Positions 1 to 9,599 of a DNA stretch of 64,000 bases are shown here, one piece after another. Under the pieces are notes generated by a model. That model was given only the letters and a program-made list of their open reading frames with translations. It did not search any database and was not told the DNA's origin. Each line of letters opens with the position of its first letter. Position 1 is the first letter of the stretch. The DNA comes from Schistosoma mansoni. Taxonomy: Eukaryota; Platyhelminthes; Trematoda; Strigeidida; Schistosomatidae. A program made the position numbers and the translations under genes. Location of the stretch: the NCBI RefSeq assembly GCF_000237925.1, contig NC_031500.1, forward strand, positions 8,114,698 through 8,178,697. Reading direction: 5' to 3'.

Positions 1-230
1 GCAATTATTTAAGCAAATGAAAAATTAGAAAAAAAACAAATTTTCTTACATAAGGATACTCTTAGTTACTCATGTATATATATACTCATATATACATTTT
101 AAAGTTTGTTCATTATAAATAACATGTCAGTTAACTGTGTACGAAATTAATTTCAATATAACATGAGAACAGAATAGAATACTCTAAAAAAAATACTACC
201 AAGAAATTCGTTGTTAACTGAAATAAGGTA

Positions 231-403
231 TTATAAGCAAAGATGGATAATGGCTAGCAGTGGAGTCCAGAAAGTGCGTTCCGTCATATTTGGAACTCGT
301 TGGCTGGATGTAGCTGCATCTCAGAGTTGATGTTGACTCTGAGAATTGAACCCAGTACCGTTCGCTTCAAACGCCATTGCAGTCCTAAACACCAATGGGA
401 AGA
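231..403 (-). repeat. Family I (Sm-alpha-like) tRNA-derived SINE, rearranged copy
   Basis: Read on the minus strand this contains the B-box-like part of the tRNA-derived head and the segment leading into the hammerhead region, but part of the unit is missing between the 'aggactgca' segment and the head. The ribozyme core is not recognisable. It abuts a plus-strand copy of the same family in opposite orientation, an arrangement repeated at other loci in this window. Confidence 0.75.
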
Positions 404-768
404 TTCAAGCATACAATATCAAGTGAATATAAATTTCACCCCTTTACACAATCAAGTGTCTATCAGGACTCAGTAGCTGAGTGGATAACGCGATGGTGTT
501 TGAAGTGAAAGGTACTGGGTTTGAGTCACAGAGTGAACATCAACTCTGAGATGCAGGTACATCCATCTGACGAGCCCCAAATAGGACAGAATGCACGTCC
601 TGGATTCCACTGCTAGCTACTATCCATCTTTGCTTATAATGCTTGTGAATTAAGGCTATATTGAGGCAATACGCACAGTATGCACATATCGCCGGTGAGA
701 GGCTGATCAATTGCAGTCCTAATAGTCAATGGGAAGATTCGAACAAACAATACCAAGTGAATTTGAAA
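404..768 (+). repeat. Family I tRNA-derived SINE with degenerate hammerhead
   Basis: A nearly full unit. It has an A-box-like segment (tagctgagtgg), a B-box-like segment (gggtttgagtc) and then a hammerhead-like segment near 555-610, followed by the shared 3' part (tatccatctttgcttataatgc). The catalytic core is damaged: the GAAA box reads AGAAT and stem II has lost a pair, so the ribozyme is probably inactive. Past the 3' part the sequence continues into the start of another unit, as expected for a tandem or circularly permuted insertion. Confidence 0.8.
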
Positions 769-1085
769 TAAGATATATTGAGATTGAAAATTGTTACATA
801 TTTGTTAATCATTTCAACTAACAACATTTTATAATCACATGAATAGGCTTGGTTTATTTATTTAGTATCTTAAGTTTATACTTTATATTCATTATGTTTA
901 TCAGTTAAAAGTTACATTATGATTGATTAAATGGATAATAAAAAAGAACAACAGTTGAAAACGCGTTTCAAATCTATTTGACGAAGCTTTACAAGGTAAC
1001 ATTTACTATAATAGTTTAAAAGTCAGCTATATATTTGGTTGTAAAAAGTTATTTTTAACAGTTGAATTCGTGAGTTAATCTAAGC

Positions 1086-1250
1086 TAGACTACCATTGGA
1101 AACCTGGAAGCATAGGATAGCCATTTCGTAATAATATGGGACTCCTCAGCAGTGCACATTTAAGATCCTACATGCAGGACTCGGAATTAAGACCTTCGGC
1201 CCCGCGCACGAACGCTTAATCTCTAGACTACTGAGCCGACATCCAGTTGT
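1086..1250 (-). repeat. Family II tRNA-derived element, degenerate copy
   Basis: On the minus strand this has a tRNA-like head (actcagccta-type A box reversed at about 1225) followed by a remnant hammerhead (CTGCTGAGGAGTCCC then ACGAAA). Spacing is close to the better copies at 18.3, 39.4 and 42.7 kb, but stem II and stem III are mutated. No reading frame is associated with it. Confidence 0.65.
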
Positions 1251-1739
1251 GTTAATTTTTAACTTTAATCAATCCATAATCTTATGCAACCCTATGATTG
1301 ACTCATCTCTTCAACTATTAAAATTACTACAATCACCATAAATCCACACTCTTGTAAGAAGTTATTGTTTAGTGCATAATTTTCATTTTGATTTTTATCT
1401 TGAATAACGAATAGTAATGTGTCAATGCATTTGTCAACTGAAAATTCCATTCTATTGAAACATGCTTAAAAAATGACATATGTCTTATGTTCACTGAATG
1501 TCACTCGTGTTCACAAATATCTCTGTTGTACTGAATGCTCTAGCACAAAAAAGATAGAAAAAAAACCATTGCACAAAATTCTTCATAGTTAAATGATTTA
1601 AATTAAGTCATATATTACAAGTTTTCAACAATATTCAGGTAATAAGATACTTTTAGTTTCTATATCTAATAACAACATTTTCATTTATTGACTATGGTCA
1701 TTAAAGTAAGTAAATAAATGCAGAGTCTTCTGACCATTA

Positions 1740-2500
1740 TAAGCAACTATGCAGGCATGTTCGGATGCGATTCTCTCCCTCGAAGTGCAAAATGTCACTT
1801 CAAGATTGGGTTGCATCGGCACCTGTACTAATGTTAGGAAGTGAAGTAGTTGAGCGTGTTGACAGCTTCACTTATCTTGGGAGTCTCATCAGCCCTTGTG
1901 GTCTGGTGTGTGACGAAATCTCAGCACGGATACAGAAGGCTCGTCTAGCTTTCGCCAACTTGCGTCATTTATGGCGTAGGCGAGATATCCGTCTAGCAAC
2001 AAAAGGACGGGTTTACTGTGCAGCAGTTCATTCCGTTCTACTTTATGGCAGTGAAACATGGCCGATAAGAGTAGAGGATATTCGTAGGCTGCTAGTAATC
2101 GATCATAGGTATCTTCGAAGCATTGCTCGTATATTCTGGGATCACCGAGTAAGTAATGCAGTTGTTAGGAAACGGGTACTAGGTAAGAATGGCAAATCGA
2201 TTGATGAAGTAGTGAAACTTCATCAGTTGAGATGACTGGGAAACGTATTACTTATGCCCAACCACCGACTGCCTCGACGTGCGATGTTTTATGTTGTAGG
2301 ATTAGGTTGGAAGAAAGCTAGGGGCGGCCAGACCAAAACATGGCACAAATCCATGAAGTCACTGACAAGTGGACTGAGCTATGTTGGTAGGTGTAGACTA
2401 CCTGGTTGGGATTCGCGAGATTATAACAATCGATGGTTAGAGACCTTGAATGATATGGCTCAAAATCGTTTGCAATGGTGAAGGTGGATCCACAAATGAT
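1740..2500 (+). mobile_element. Second-family non-LTR retrotransposon, C-terminal fragment
   Basis: Encodes the region after the reverse transcriptase palm: the YLGSLI motif, the LLYGSETW motif and an RYLRSIARI stretch typical of the RTE/CR1-like thumb and C-terminal domain. The frame is interrupted once, by a stop at 2233-2235, and continues in the same frame to 2481. The catalytic core and endonuclease are absent, so the copy is 5'-truncated and dead. It differs clearly from the RTE family at 44 kb. It may correspond to the schistosome Perere-3/SR3 group, but I cannot confirm this by alignment. Confidence 0.75.
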
Positions 2501-3120
2501 TACAACAGGTTTTATTCAAGGTAACTCATTACAAATTATTTATAGATAATTGAAATTTCTAGCCGTTTATTGATAGAATTTATGAAAAGTGAGAAGACTT
2601 AAATAAATTACTTTAATCTTACAATATATTGGGAAAGTATCAACACTGAATTCAACTAATTTTATCTAGCAGCTGTATTTCTATACTAAGATGTGATTTA
2701 GTACAATATTAGATCGCTTGAACTTCAAGTTATGTAAGCCAACAATTTAGAAGATTTATAAGTACACATTTTCAAAATTAACTTAGGGTTAGTGATTCAA
2801 TCAATCGGCGAAGTACAAACATAAGCTGGAGTAAATTTGATATTATTGAAAGTTATTAAACGATGACTATAATATATATGGAATGGACTGTAATTGAAAA
2901 TATAAAATATTTCATTAAGAATCCCTAGTCTATAGAGTTCGTTTATATAGCATGACTTGGATGTGGTAGTACAAATCTTCATAGAGTTCTAAGCTTGTGT
3001 GAAACACTTGTGCACTGACATACAATTTTCTATAGTTTTCTTAACTTATATGAGTTCAGGATAAAAAATAAACGATTTCTTGTTTATATCATGTACTGAC
3101 CTAAGTTAAACAACTATTGA
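2501..3120. other. AT-rich stretch with no recognised feature
   Basis: Short open frames only, without splice sites of matching phase or similarity I can recognise. It could contain downstream exons of the CFAP410-like gene, which must lie below 4165, but I could not identify one with a compatible phase. Confidence 0.4.
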
Positions 3121-3127
3121 AAACTGT

Positions 3128-3300
3128 GATGCATCGGATAGCTGTTTTGTCCTAGTATTAAACTCATCGGGAGTGAGCACCTAATAATAATTACCATGTT
3201 CTCATTGGTGACTAATTTCAAGAGGCAATTCTGGGATCCTAGTGAGAGGCTGTGATCGGTAAACCTCAACTGTGTCAGATGTGAGGCAGTCATTCATTGA
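3128..3300 (-). repeat. Old hammerhead-SINE remnant
   Basis: The minus strand has a degenerate hammerhead-like pattern (CCGATGAG, a short stem-loop ending in AGGAC, then AAAAC) at about 3128-3172 with flanking sequence reminiscent of family II. It is too diverged for firm family assignment. Confidence 0.35.
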
Positions 3301-3658
3301 AGACAATAGATGATGGAGTGGTACTGTGAATTGATTGAATTTAGATATATATATTACTAGATTTTGCTTCAGTAGTCTAAATTATCAGAGTTTGTGTGCA
3401 AGCCTGAAGATCCTGGATTTTAACCTTAGTGAGATCGTGGTTTTTCGCTGTTCAGGATCTTTAATAGTTGCCTAACTTAGATGGATTAGTGATATTCATA
3501 ACATTCATTAATCTCTTTAAACCTTCATATTAATCGTTGTTTTTTGGATGATTACCAAATTCTATCAACCATATGTGTACAGCTATGCCAACTAAATTCA
3601 TCACTGAATATGTTATTGATGATAAATTACAAAACTGAAAATTGAACTAAATTAACTC

Positions 3659-3812
3659 AGTATTGTTTGCTTGAATCTTCCCATTGATATTTAAGACTGC
3701 AACTGGTCAGTCTCTAATTAGCATATGTGCATACTGTGCATATTGCCTCGATATAGCTTTAATTCACAAGCATTATAAGCGAAAATGGATAGTGACTAAC
3801 AGTGGAATCTTG
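3659..3812 (-). repeat. Family I SINE, minus unit of a head-to-head pair
   Basis: The minus strand carries the 3' segment of the family I unit (TTATAATGC, then the segment seen between tandem units elsewhere). It stops at GGATTCC-like sequence close to the ribozyme cleavage position, where it meets a plus-strand unit. The same junction motif, gtggaatcttggca, occurs at 16.14 kb. Confidence 0.75.
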
Positions 3813-4079
3813 GCAGTCTTAAACATCAATGGGGAGATTCAAACTAACAATATAAAGTGAATTCAAACTTCATCACATTGCACAACCAAGTGTCTATCAA
3901 GACTCAGTAGCTGAGTGGATAACGTGATGACGTTTGAAGCGAAAGGTAATGGGTTGGAGTCCCAGAGTGAACATCAACTCTGAAATGAAGGTACATCCAT
4001 CTGACAAGTCCCAAATAGGACGAAGTGACGCGCGTCCTGGATTCCACTGCTGGCCCCTGTCCATCTTTGCTTACAATGA
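3813..4079 (+). repeat. Family I SINE with variant hammerhead core
   Basis: Plus-strand unit with tRNA-like A and B boxes and a hammerhead at about 3996-4045. The core reads CTGACAA instead of CTGACGA, and the GAAA box is GAAGTGA followed by CGCGCGTC. This variant is shared with copies at 12.5 and 15.8 kb. It lies in the intron downstream of the last recognised CFAP410-like exon. Confidence 0.8.
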
Positions 4080-4164
4080 AAATTGAATTGTTATATAAAA
4101 CACTTTCACACTTGAATACAAAAAAACTATTAGTTATAACAAAATATTTTTTTGTTCATATTAC

Positions 4165-4798
4165 CTTCTTGATCTAAATGCATTAAACTTTGTATATTCC
4201 GAATCACAGTACATCTATATACTACTGATGAATCACATAGTACATTTTCATTTCTTTCATAATTTTTAACTAAAATAAAAGTCAATCATTTAAAATTAAC
4301 AAGAAAAAGATTAATCTACAATAATGACAACATGGATTTCCACTTAACCATAATTTTTCAAGCATATTTAAATATTTTAAATGTGCCACTTCATCAATAT
4401 TTACAATCTGATTACTGCGTATATAAAGTTCGCATAGATTTAAACAATTTGAAAATGGTTCAAGTGATTGTAAACAATTTGAACTATGAAAAAAAATGTG
4501 ATATAAATCAATAAATATTGAAATTTGAATTACCTCATATTAATGATTTTTAAATTTGGCATACATTTTAAAGCTGAAACATGTTTTAGCTTTAAACCCC
4601 TATGAATATGAACTGTCCTAATTGAAATCATTTATTTACCATAAATTTAATTTAGTAATAAATTGTACATTTTCTCCTCTTGAACGTAACATAATTAAAT
4701 TGGGTGATAGATAACCATCATGTAATTCTTCTTCATCAGTTAAATTGTTATTTATAGTTTCTTTGACTGGCATTTGGTTTTTAAATAATTCGATTATA
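4165..4798 (-). CDS. CFAP410: CFAP410 (C21orf2)-like leucine-rich-repeat ciliary protein, partial gene (four internal exons)
   Basis: Exons 4640-4798, 4534-4599, 4320-4483 and 4165-4269 join with matching phases and GT/AG sites. The product reads as an N-terminal segment (LTDEEELHDG), then RSRGENVQFITKLNLWG, LKLKHVSALKCMPNLKII, SLEPFSNCLNLCELYIRSNQ, LEKLWLSGNPCC, and a cap ending VYRCTVIRNIQSLMHLD. The order matches animal CFAP410: a KLN-W-G start, three LRRs, an ENPCC-type turn, then YR--VL--L--LD. CFAP410 acts at the ciliary basal body, in vertebrates with NEK1. The first exon and the C-terminal part are missing; upstream lies an assembly gap. An in-exon ATG (MPVKET) may be the true start. 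The donor at 4320 (TATT/gtagat) is the weakest junction. The introns are very small (34-50 bp), a feature known for the 5' introns of schistosome genes. Confidence 0.8.
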
Positions 4799-4854
4799 CT
4801 AAAAAAAGAGATGTAAATATAGCTGCGAATACTGAGAATATATATACATTATAG

Positions 4855-4947
4855 ATGAGATCATGAGTCAATTGAATCTAGACCACCATGAAAAACCTGG
4901 AGGCACTGGACGGCCGTTTCGTCCTATTGTGGGACTCCTCAGCAGTG
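4855..4947 (-). repeat. Family II hammerhead element, cut by the assembly gap
   Basis: Begins with the family II end sequence (gatcatgagtcaattgaa) and contains an apparently intact hammerhead on the minus strand up to the first N. The tRNA-like head would lie in the gap. Confidence 0.8.
4902..4947 (-). ncRNA. Hammerhead ribozyme, family II, intact core
   Basis: On the minus strand: CACTG, CTGAGGA, a GTCC/GGAC stem II with loop CACAATA, GAAA, the octamer ACGGCCGT overlapping the last A, then C as the cleavage nucleotide, and CAGTGC closing stem I. All invariant core nucleotides of a type I hammerhead are present. Stem III is only the self-complementary octamer. Confidence 0.85.
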
Positions 4948-5147
4948 NNNNNNNNNNNNNNNNNNNNNNNNNNNNNNNNNNNNNNNNNNNNNNNNNNNNN
5001 NNNNNNNNNNNNNNNNNNNNNNNNNNNNNNNNNNNNNNNNNNNNNNNNNNNNNNNNNNNNNNNNNNNNNNNNNNNNNNNNNNNNNNNNNNNNNNNNNNNN
5101 NNNNNNNNNNNNNNNNNNNNNNNNNNNNNNNNNNNNNNNNNNNNNNN
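4948..5147. other. Assembly gap (200 N)
   Basis: Exactly 200 undetermined bases between a family II SINE and an RTE 3' fragment. The round length suggests a placeholder size. The gap probably hides repeat sequence. Confidence 0.95.
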
Positions 5148-5365
5148 CACGAGGCAATCCATAACATGGAATCCTGAATGGAAGCAGGAAAGAGGAAGGC
5201 CAAAGAACACAATACGCCGGGAAATAGAAGCAGATATGAAAAGGATGAATGTTAACTGGAAAGAATTGGAAAGGATTGTTTGGGAGAGAGTTGGATGTAG
5301 AATGCTGTTGTGCGGCCTATGCTCCTCAACGAGGGGAAACAGACGTAAGTAAGTAAGTCTGTGTA
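5148..5365 (+). mobile_element. RTE-clade (SR2-like) retrotransposon, 3' fragment
   Basis: Encodes the last 68 residues of the RTE polyprotein ([19 protein letters not shown], then [13 protein letters not shown] and stop at 5352) without internal stops, followed by the TAAG-repeat tail. The 5' side runs into the assembly gap, so the real length of this copy is unknown. Confidence 0.85.
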
Positions 5366-7590
5366 TTTTTTTTACTAAAGTTGTAGGTATTGTATTGATA
5401 TTTAATATGCTCTAAAACGATGATTCTACACATATATTAACTTTAAAATCAGAACACATAAAAATTGTACACAGCGCTTGAAGTCTTTTCTATAAACCAG
5501 TCTTCTCTAAAATTGATTTATTCAGCTTAGGTTTCGTAACAAATCGATTAAGCACTTACGTATATTTCGGGAAAATAAAAAAATGTTAAGGATGATGTAA
5601 TGTAGACTTCCTTTCTTTACTGGGAAAGTGAAACATGAGTTGTGTTATTTCAATGGAACTAATTATTTAAATGTGTTGTCCTAATTATTCAGTCATAAAT
5701 ATTCGTAACTTATTTCGGCCGAAAAAAGACATACGACTTTGGTTCAAAACTTATAGTTATTTAATATAGAATAGATGATTTTTGGTAGCAGTGAAATCAA
5801 TGTTGTGCACTTTGTCTTACTTAGAACTCGTTAGCTGGATGTATCTGCATTCCGAAGTTGACTTTCACCTCAGGATTCGAACCAAGTACTGCTTGTTTCA
5901 ACCTCAAGCTACTGAGTGTATTTAGTCAATTACTTGTGCAAAAACAGAATAGTTCAAACCATTAGAAATTAAATTATCAGCGTTTCACTTTTGTTTAAGT
6001 GTCACTGAAAAACGGTGTTTTCTCACCAATATAATTTTGAAAACCACGCCTATATACTACACGGAAATAGTATTTTTAGAACAGCAAGTAAGACATGCAG
6101 TATTAGGATTAATTTTTTGGATTAAGTAGTGTCATTAAATTTTATTATTGTCAGTAGACTTTAGGTTATTTTCTGCCTACGCACTGAATTTCATTTAACA
6201 TCATAGTAATTATTCTTCTATATATTTGAAAAGAAAGAATGAATATTCATGTATGTTTTTTATCGTGGTTATAATGAATTTATAGATCCGTAGATGAAAC
6301 GTACATTTTGATTTCACAAACATCTTGGTGAACTCAGAGGCACCCAATTCTAATATTTACGGAAGCTTTGATTATGAATTAAATCAAACTAATCATATCA
6401 GAACACCGTGGAAGTGATGATTATTAATAGAAATCAAACATAGTACAGATCTACAGTATGTACATCTTTTCCTAGAAACTAATTCAAAAGTGCATCAGAA
6501 AAATTTCGAATTTGAAACAGAAAGAATGTCAGTGTTTAAAAACTCTCAATGTCGACAGTGTCGATGTTGGATATAAATATAAATCACTCTCCTAATGGTG
6601 ACTTCCAAGCATATAGCTTCACTTATTGGTAATTTTGAAATGCGAAATGTTAATATTTCATGTGATCAATGAATCTAAATTTTTTAGGGACTATCCATAA
6701 GCTTCTGTTGTTGTTTTTTAAATAGATTTACTAATCGTACGGCCGTATTTTTTTGTTGATTTCTTAGTGTCTCAATAATTTCATCTACATGGAATTTAGA
6801 TTTGTCGAAAATCTAAGCAATGCTACTTGTGAAATTTTCTTAGAGCTTGAATTTCTTACACAGAAGTTGAAAGCTTTTGTATAAAATCGGGACTTCATAG
6901 GCTTAATAGTTTCCAAGTTTTCATATTATCAATACTACTGTGAAACATTGTGATTTAGAGATATACTTTCTTTGTTTTTAGAAGGTGATCTGTCAAATAC
7001 TAAGTTTGAAGTTGCTCTTGGAGATGTAATACACCAAACTAGTTATTTAAACTTCAATGTACACAAAATACGACGATAAATGGAAACTATTTAGTCTCAT
7101 GAAATAGTATATTTATATTTTCCCAAAATAAAACTAGGTGTTACTTGTGTTTTCAAGAAGGAAACCATGGTTTTTTCGAAAACCAAATAATACTAGGTGA
7201 ATTATATTTAGTGAAGGTTTCTGAATACAAAAAACCTTAAATTTTGGAATAAGCCAGTCTTCAATATGTCATGATCTATATATAGTAATACGTTTGATTT
7301 AGGTTAGATAGCATGACGATTACCAGTTATAAGTTTTTATTCATAACTAGTTTAACATAAATTGTCACTGATAATATATTGTTTGCTAGAATCTGATTAA
7401 CAATTCATAAGAGTTCTCAGTAGTCGAAATGTAGCATTTCCTGATTTATTTTTCCTTGTATACCTACTTGGGTCCATGAATAGCAATTACTTATTTAACT
7501 GATAAAACAGAAATCTAAAATAAACGTAAGAGGATTAAACACGAAAGTAAGTTTTAATATAATAGTCTGCTTACAATTATCTTCTGTAAT
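5366..7590. other. AT-rich stretch, almost no recognised features
   Basis: I see only one decayed family I SINE (5786-5920). No exon with compatible splice sites or recognisable protein similarity was found on either strand. The missing first exon of the CFAP410-like gene could be here. Confidence 0.4.
5786..5920 (-). repeat. Family I SINE, decayed copy
   Basis: Minus-strand remnants of the family I order: the cagtggaatc-like 3' part, gactcgttagctggatgta, gttgactttcacc and a B-box-like ggattcgaacc. The hammerhead core is no longer recognisable. Confidence 0.55.
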
Positions 7591-7798
7591 GAAGACAAAA
7601 TCAGAGCTAGGGCGTCGCTAGATTTTTTAGCGGAAGTGCAATCAGTTGTTAGCTCTCTCTCTCTTCTACGATATTAATTTTGACAGAGGACTACGTTACG
7701 GTCCGAGTATGAAGTCAGTTTAGTTGTAAAGCTATTCAATTATGTATATGTGGCAAATTGTAAGCCAACAAATAATCACAAAACTAAGCAGATAGATT

Positions 7799-8160
7799 TC
7801 ATATAGCGTTTAGCACATAAGCAAAAATAAAAATACTCGTTGACCCACAATTTGTCACATATAGACGATAGTAAACCACTGAAAAATCGATTAGACGTAT
7901 GTAATGTAGAAAATGGCACAAATCTGTTCCGACTGAAGTAGTCACACCCCGCCAACGCAGAGAGAAGAATTTCAGAGCTGAGGAGGTGGCAATAATATCA
8001 ATAATAGTAGTAGGAAAGATTACCCGTGGAAAAAAGAAAAGATGAAGGGAGACTTCGATACTCAGGAACTTTGTAAAGACAAAGATTGGATGCACCCGTG
8101 TCATTGTCGTGTCATTCAACGTTTCCAACAACTGATTATGACAACCAAGCAGACACCAAC
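7799..8160 (-). mobile_element. Second-family non-LTR retrotransposon, 3' remnant
   Basis: The minus-strand frame starts with LETLNDTTMTRVHPIFVFTK, matching the C-terminal end and 3' UTR of the second non-LTR family (compare WLETLNDMAQNRLQW at about 2460). Only the terminal part is recognisable. Confidence 0.5.
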
Positions 8161-8249
8161 TGTGTAATCTGCCTGTTTACCTACATAACTTAGTCCAATT
8201 GTCAATAGCCTCACGTACGAATTGGTCCAAACTATCATATCTCAGTATG

Positions 8250-8640
8250 CGTAGTGATTAAAAAGATTGAACATCAAATGTATGATTCAAGAAAATGCTG
8301 ATTAGTGAAACAAAAGCACCAAAATATGAGGAATTCAAAAGCTCAAAATATGGGAAAGACAAAGAACAGATGCATCTGTACCTTTGCAAAAGATTTTGAG
8401 CCATGTTATTCAAAGTCTCTAACCATTGGTTATGATTATCAGGCGGACCTCTGACAGGTAGTTTAAACCCACCAACATGGTTTTGTCCAACTACCAATGA
8501 CTTCATGGACTGATGTCATGTTTTGATTTGACCGACAGTAGCTTTCTTCCAGCCTACTTCTACACTAAAAACATCACCCTTCAAGGTAGTTGGTGGTCAA
8601 GAACATATAACACTTGTCTTGACCACCTCAGCTTATGAAA
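8250..8640 (-). mobile_element. Second-family non-LTR retrotransposon, C-terminal remnant
   Basis: Minus-strand residues such as WLETLNNMAQNLLQRYRCI and the KSLVVGQNHVGG segment match the same C-terminal region as at 2.3, 37.0 and 48.5 kb. The remnant is broken by frameshifts. Confidence 0.65.
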
Positions 8641-9084
8641 AGTCCTCACCTTATTACTTATTTATGAATCCTCACTTGGTATCATATGACTAACCTCAGT
8701 ACTGAATATCAGGCTATCATTACGTGCGTAACCAATGCTTCAAAGGCACCTACGATCAAATACTACTAACCTTAGAGTGCAGTTTATTTCTAGTGGCGTC
8801 TTTTCACATACACAAAGCGAAATAAAACATAGAGCTGCTGCTCAGAAATTCACATTTTGGTGGACAGATGAACAGCTGACCTGCACCATAGGTAGAGCGT
8901 GTTGGCAAAAAAGAACCTATTGAATTCTTACTGATATTTTGTCACATATTTAACGCACTAAAACTGATGAAATTCGAAACCGTTGAATTGGTTAACAGAA
9001 TCAAATGCATGACTCTCTGTCACTAGTTGAAGCGTTAACGCAACAATTGGCGTATAAAAACAGAGAACCACAAGCTAATATGCT

Positions 9085-9300
9085 TGAATCATTACTTAAA
9101 GAGGTCCGAAGACTCTAGATTTTGTAATGTATTCTTAAGCAAAACTATATCATCTGAATATTCTAAGTTGCTAAAATCTCCTACTGGAACATCAGCACCT
9201 GAAAACCACAGAAAAATTCTATTTTTAAATGAATGTCCACGACAAAGCTTAATAAAATTAAAGTGGACAGCCTCCGCAATCACCACTTGAAGGTTTTATT
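9085..9300 (-). mobile_element. Non-LTR reverse transcriptase remnant (Y-S-D-D box)
   Basis: The minus strand encodes a short frame containing DFSNLEYSDDIVLL, which corresponds to the palm motif LEYADDIVLL of non-LTR reverse transcriptases. Upstream, 9300-9600 on the same strand may be further decayed retrotransposon sequence. Degraded, with no complete domain. Confidence 0.5.
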
Positions 9301-9599
9301 TCCGATGATAGTATGCTATGGGCTCTGACTCGGACGATAGTGTGAGGTGAGAGCTTTTACATGGTTGACGTACTTCTCCGGTAAGCCTTTCAGTGACAGG
9401 TACTACCACAGAATCTCCTGAATAAGATGGTCGGATTTTGCTTTATGGTTAAAAACATAACTACTGTCGGACGTTATAAAATATATCTGTGTTTCAAAAC
9501 CTTGTATAGAAAGAATACTTGGCCAATAAATACGGCCTTTATTTACCGGGTTCACAATTCATGAGCCCTAGTTTAGCGTTAGATTTTTATTGAAGCTAA

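Noticed and set aside
480-545. tRNA-like A and B boxes (also at 3.9, 12.6, 15.9, 20.2 and 61.6 kb)
   Set aside because: They lie in SINE heads with ribozyme and 3' tail sequence attached. None folds into a complete acceptor-stem cloverleaf by eye, so they are not called as tRNA genes.
3545-3650. Candidate downstream exon of the CFAP410-like gene on the minus strand
   Set aside because: The open reading between an AG and a GT exists, but its phase does not match the preceding exon and it has no similarity to the CFAP410 C-terminus.
4863-5352. Long open frames across the N run on both strands
   Set aside because: Most of their length is undetermined sequence. Only the RTE end after 5148 is supported.
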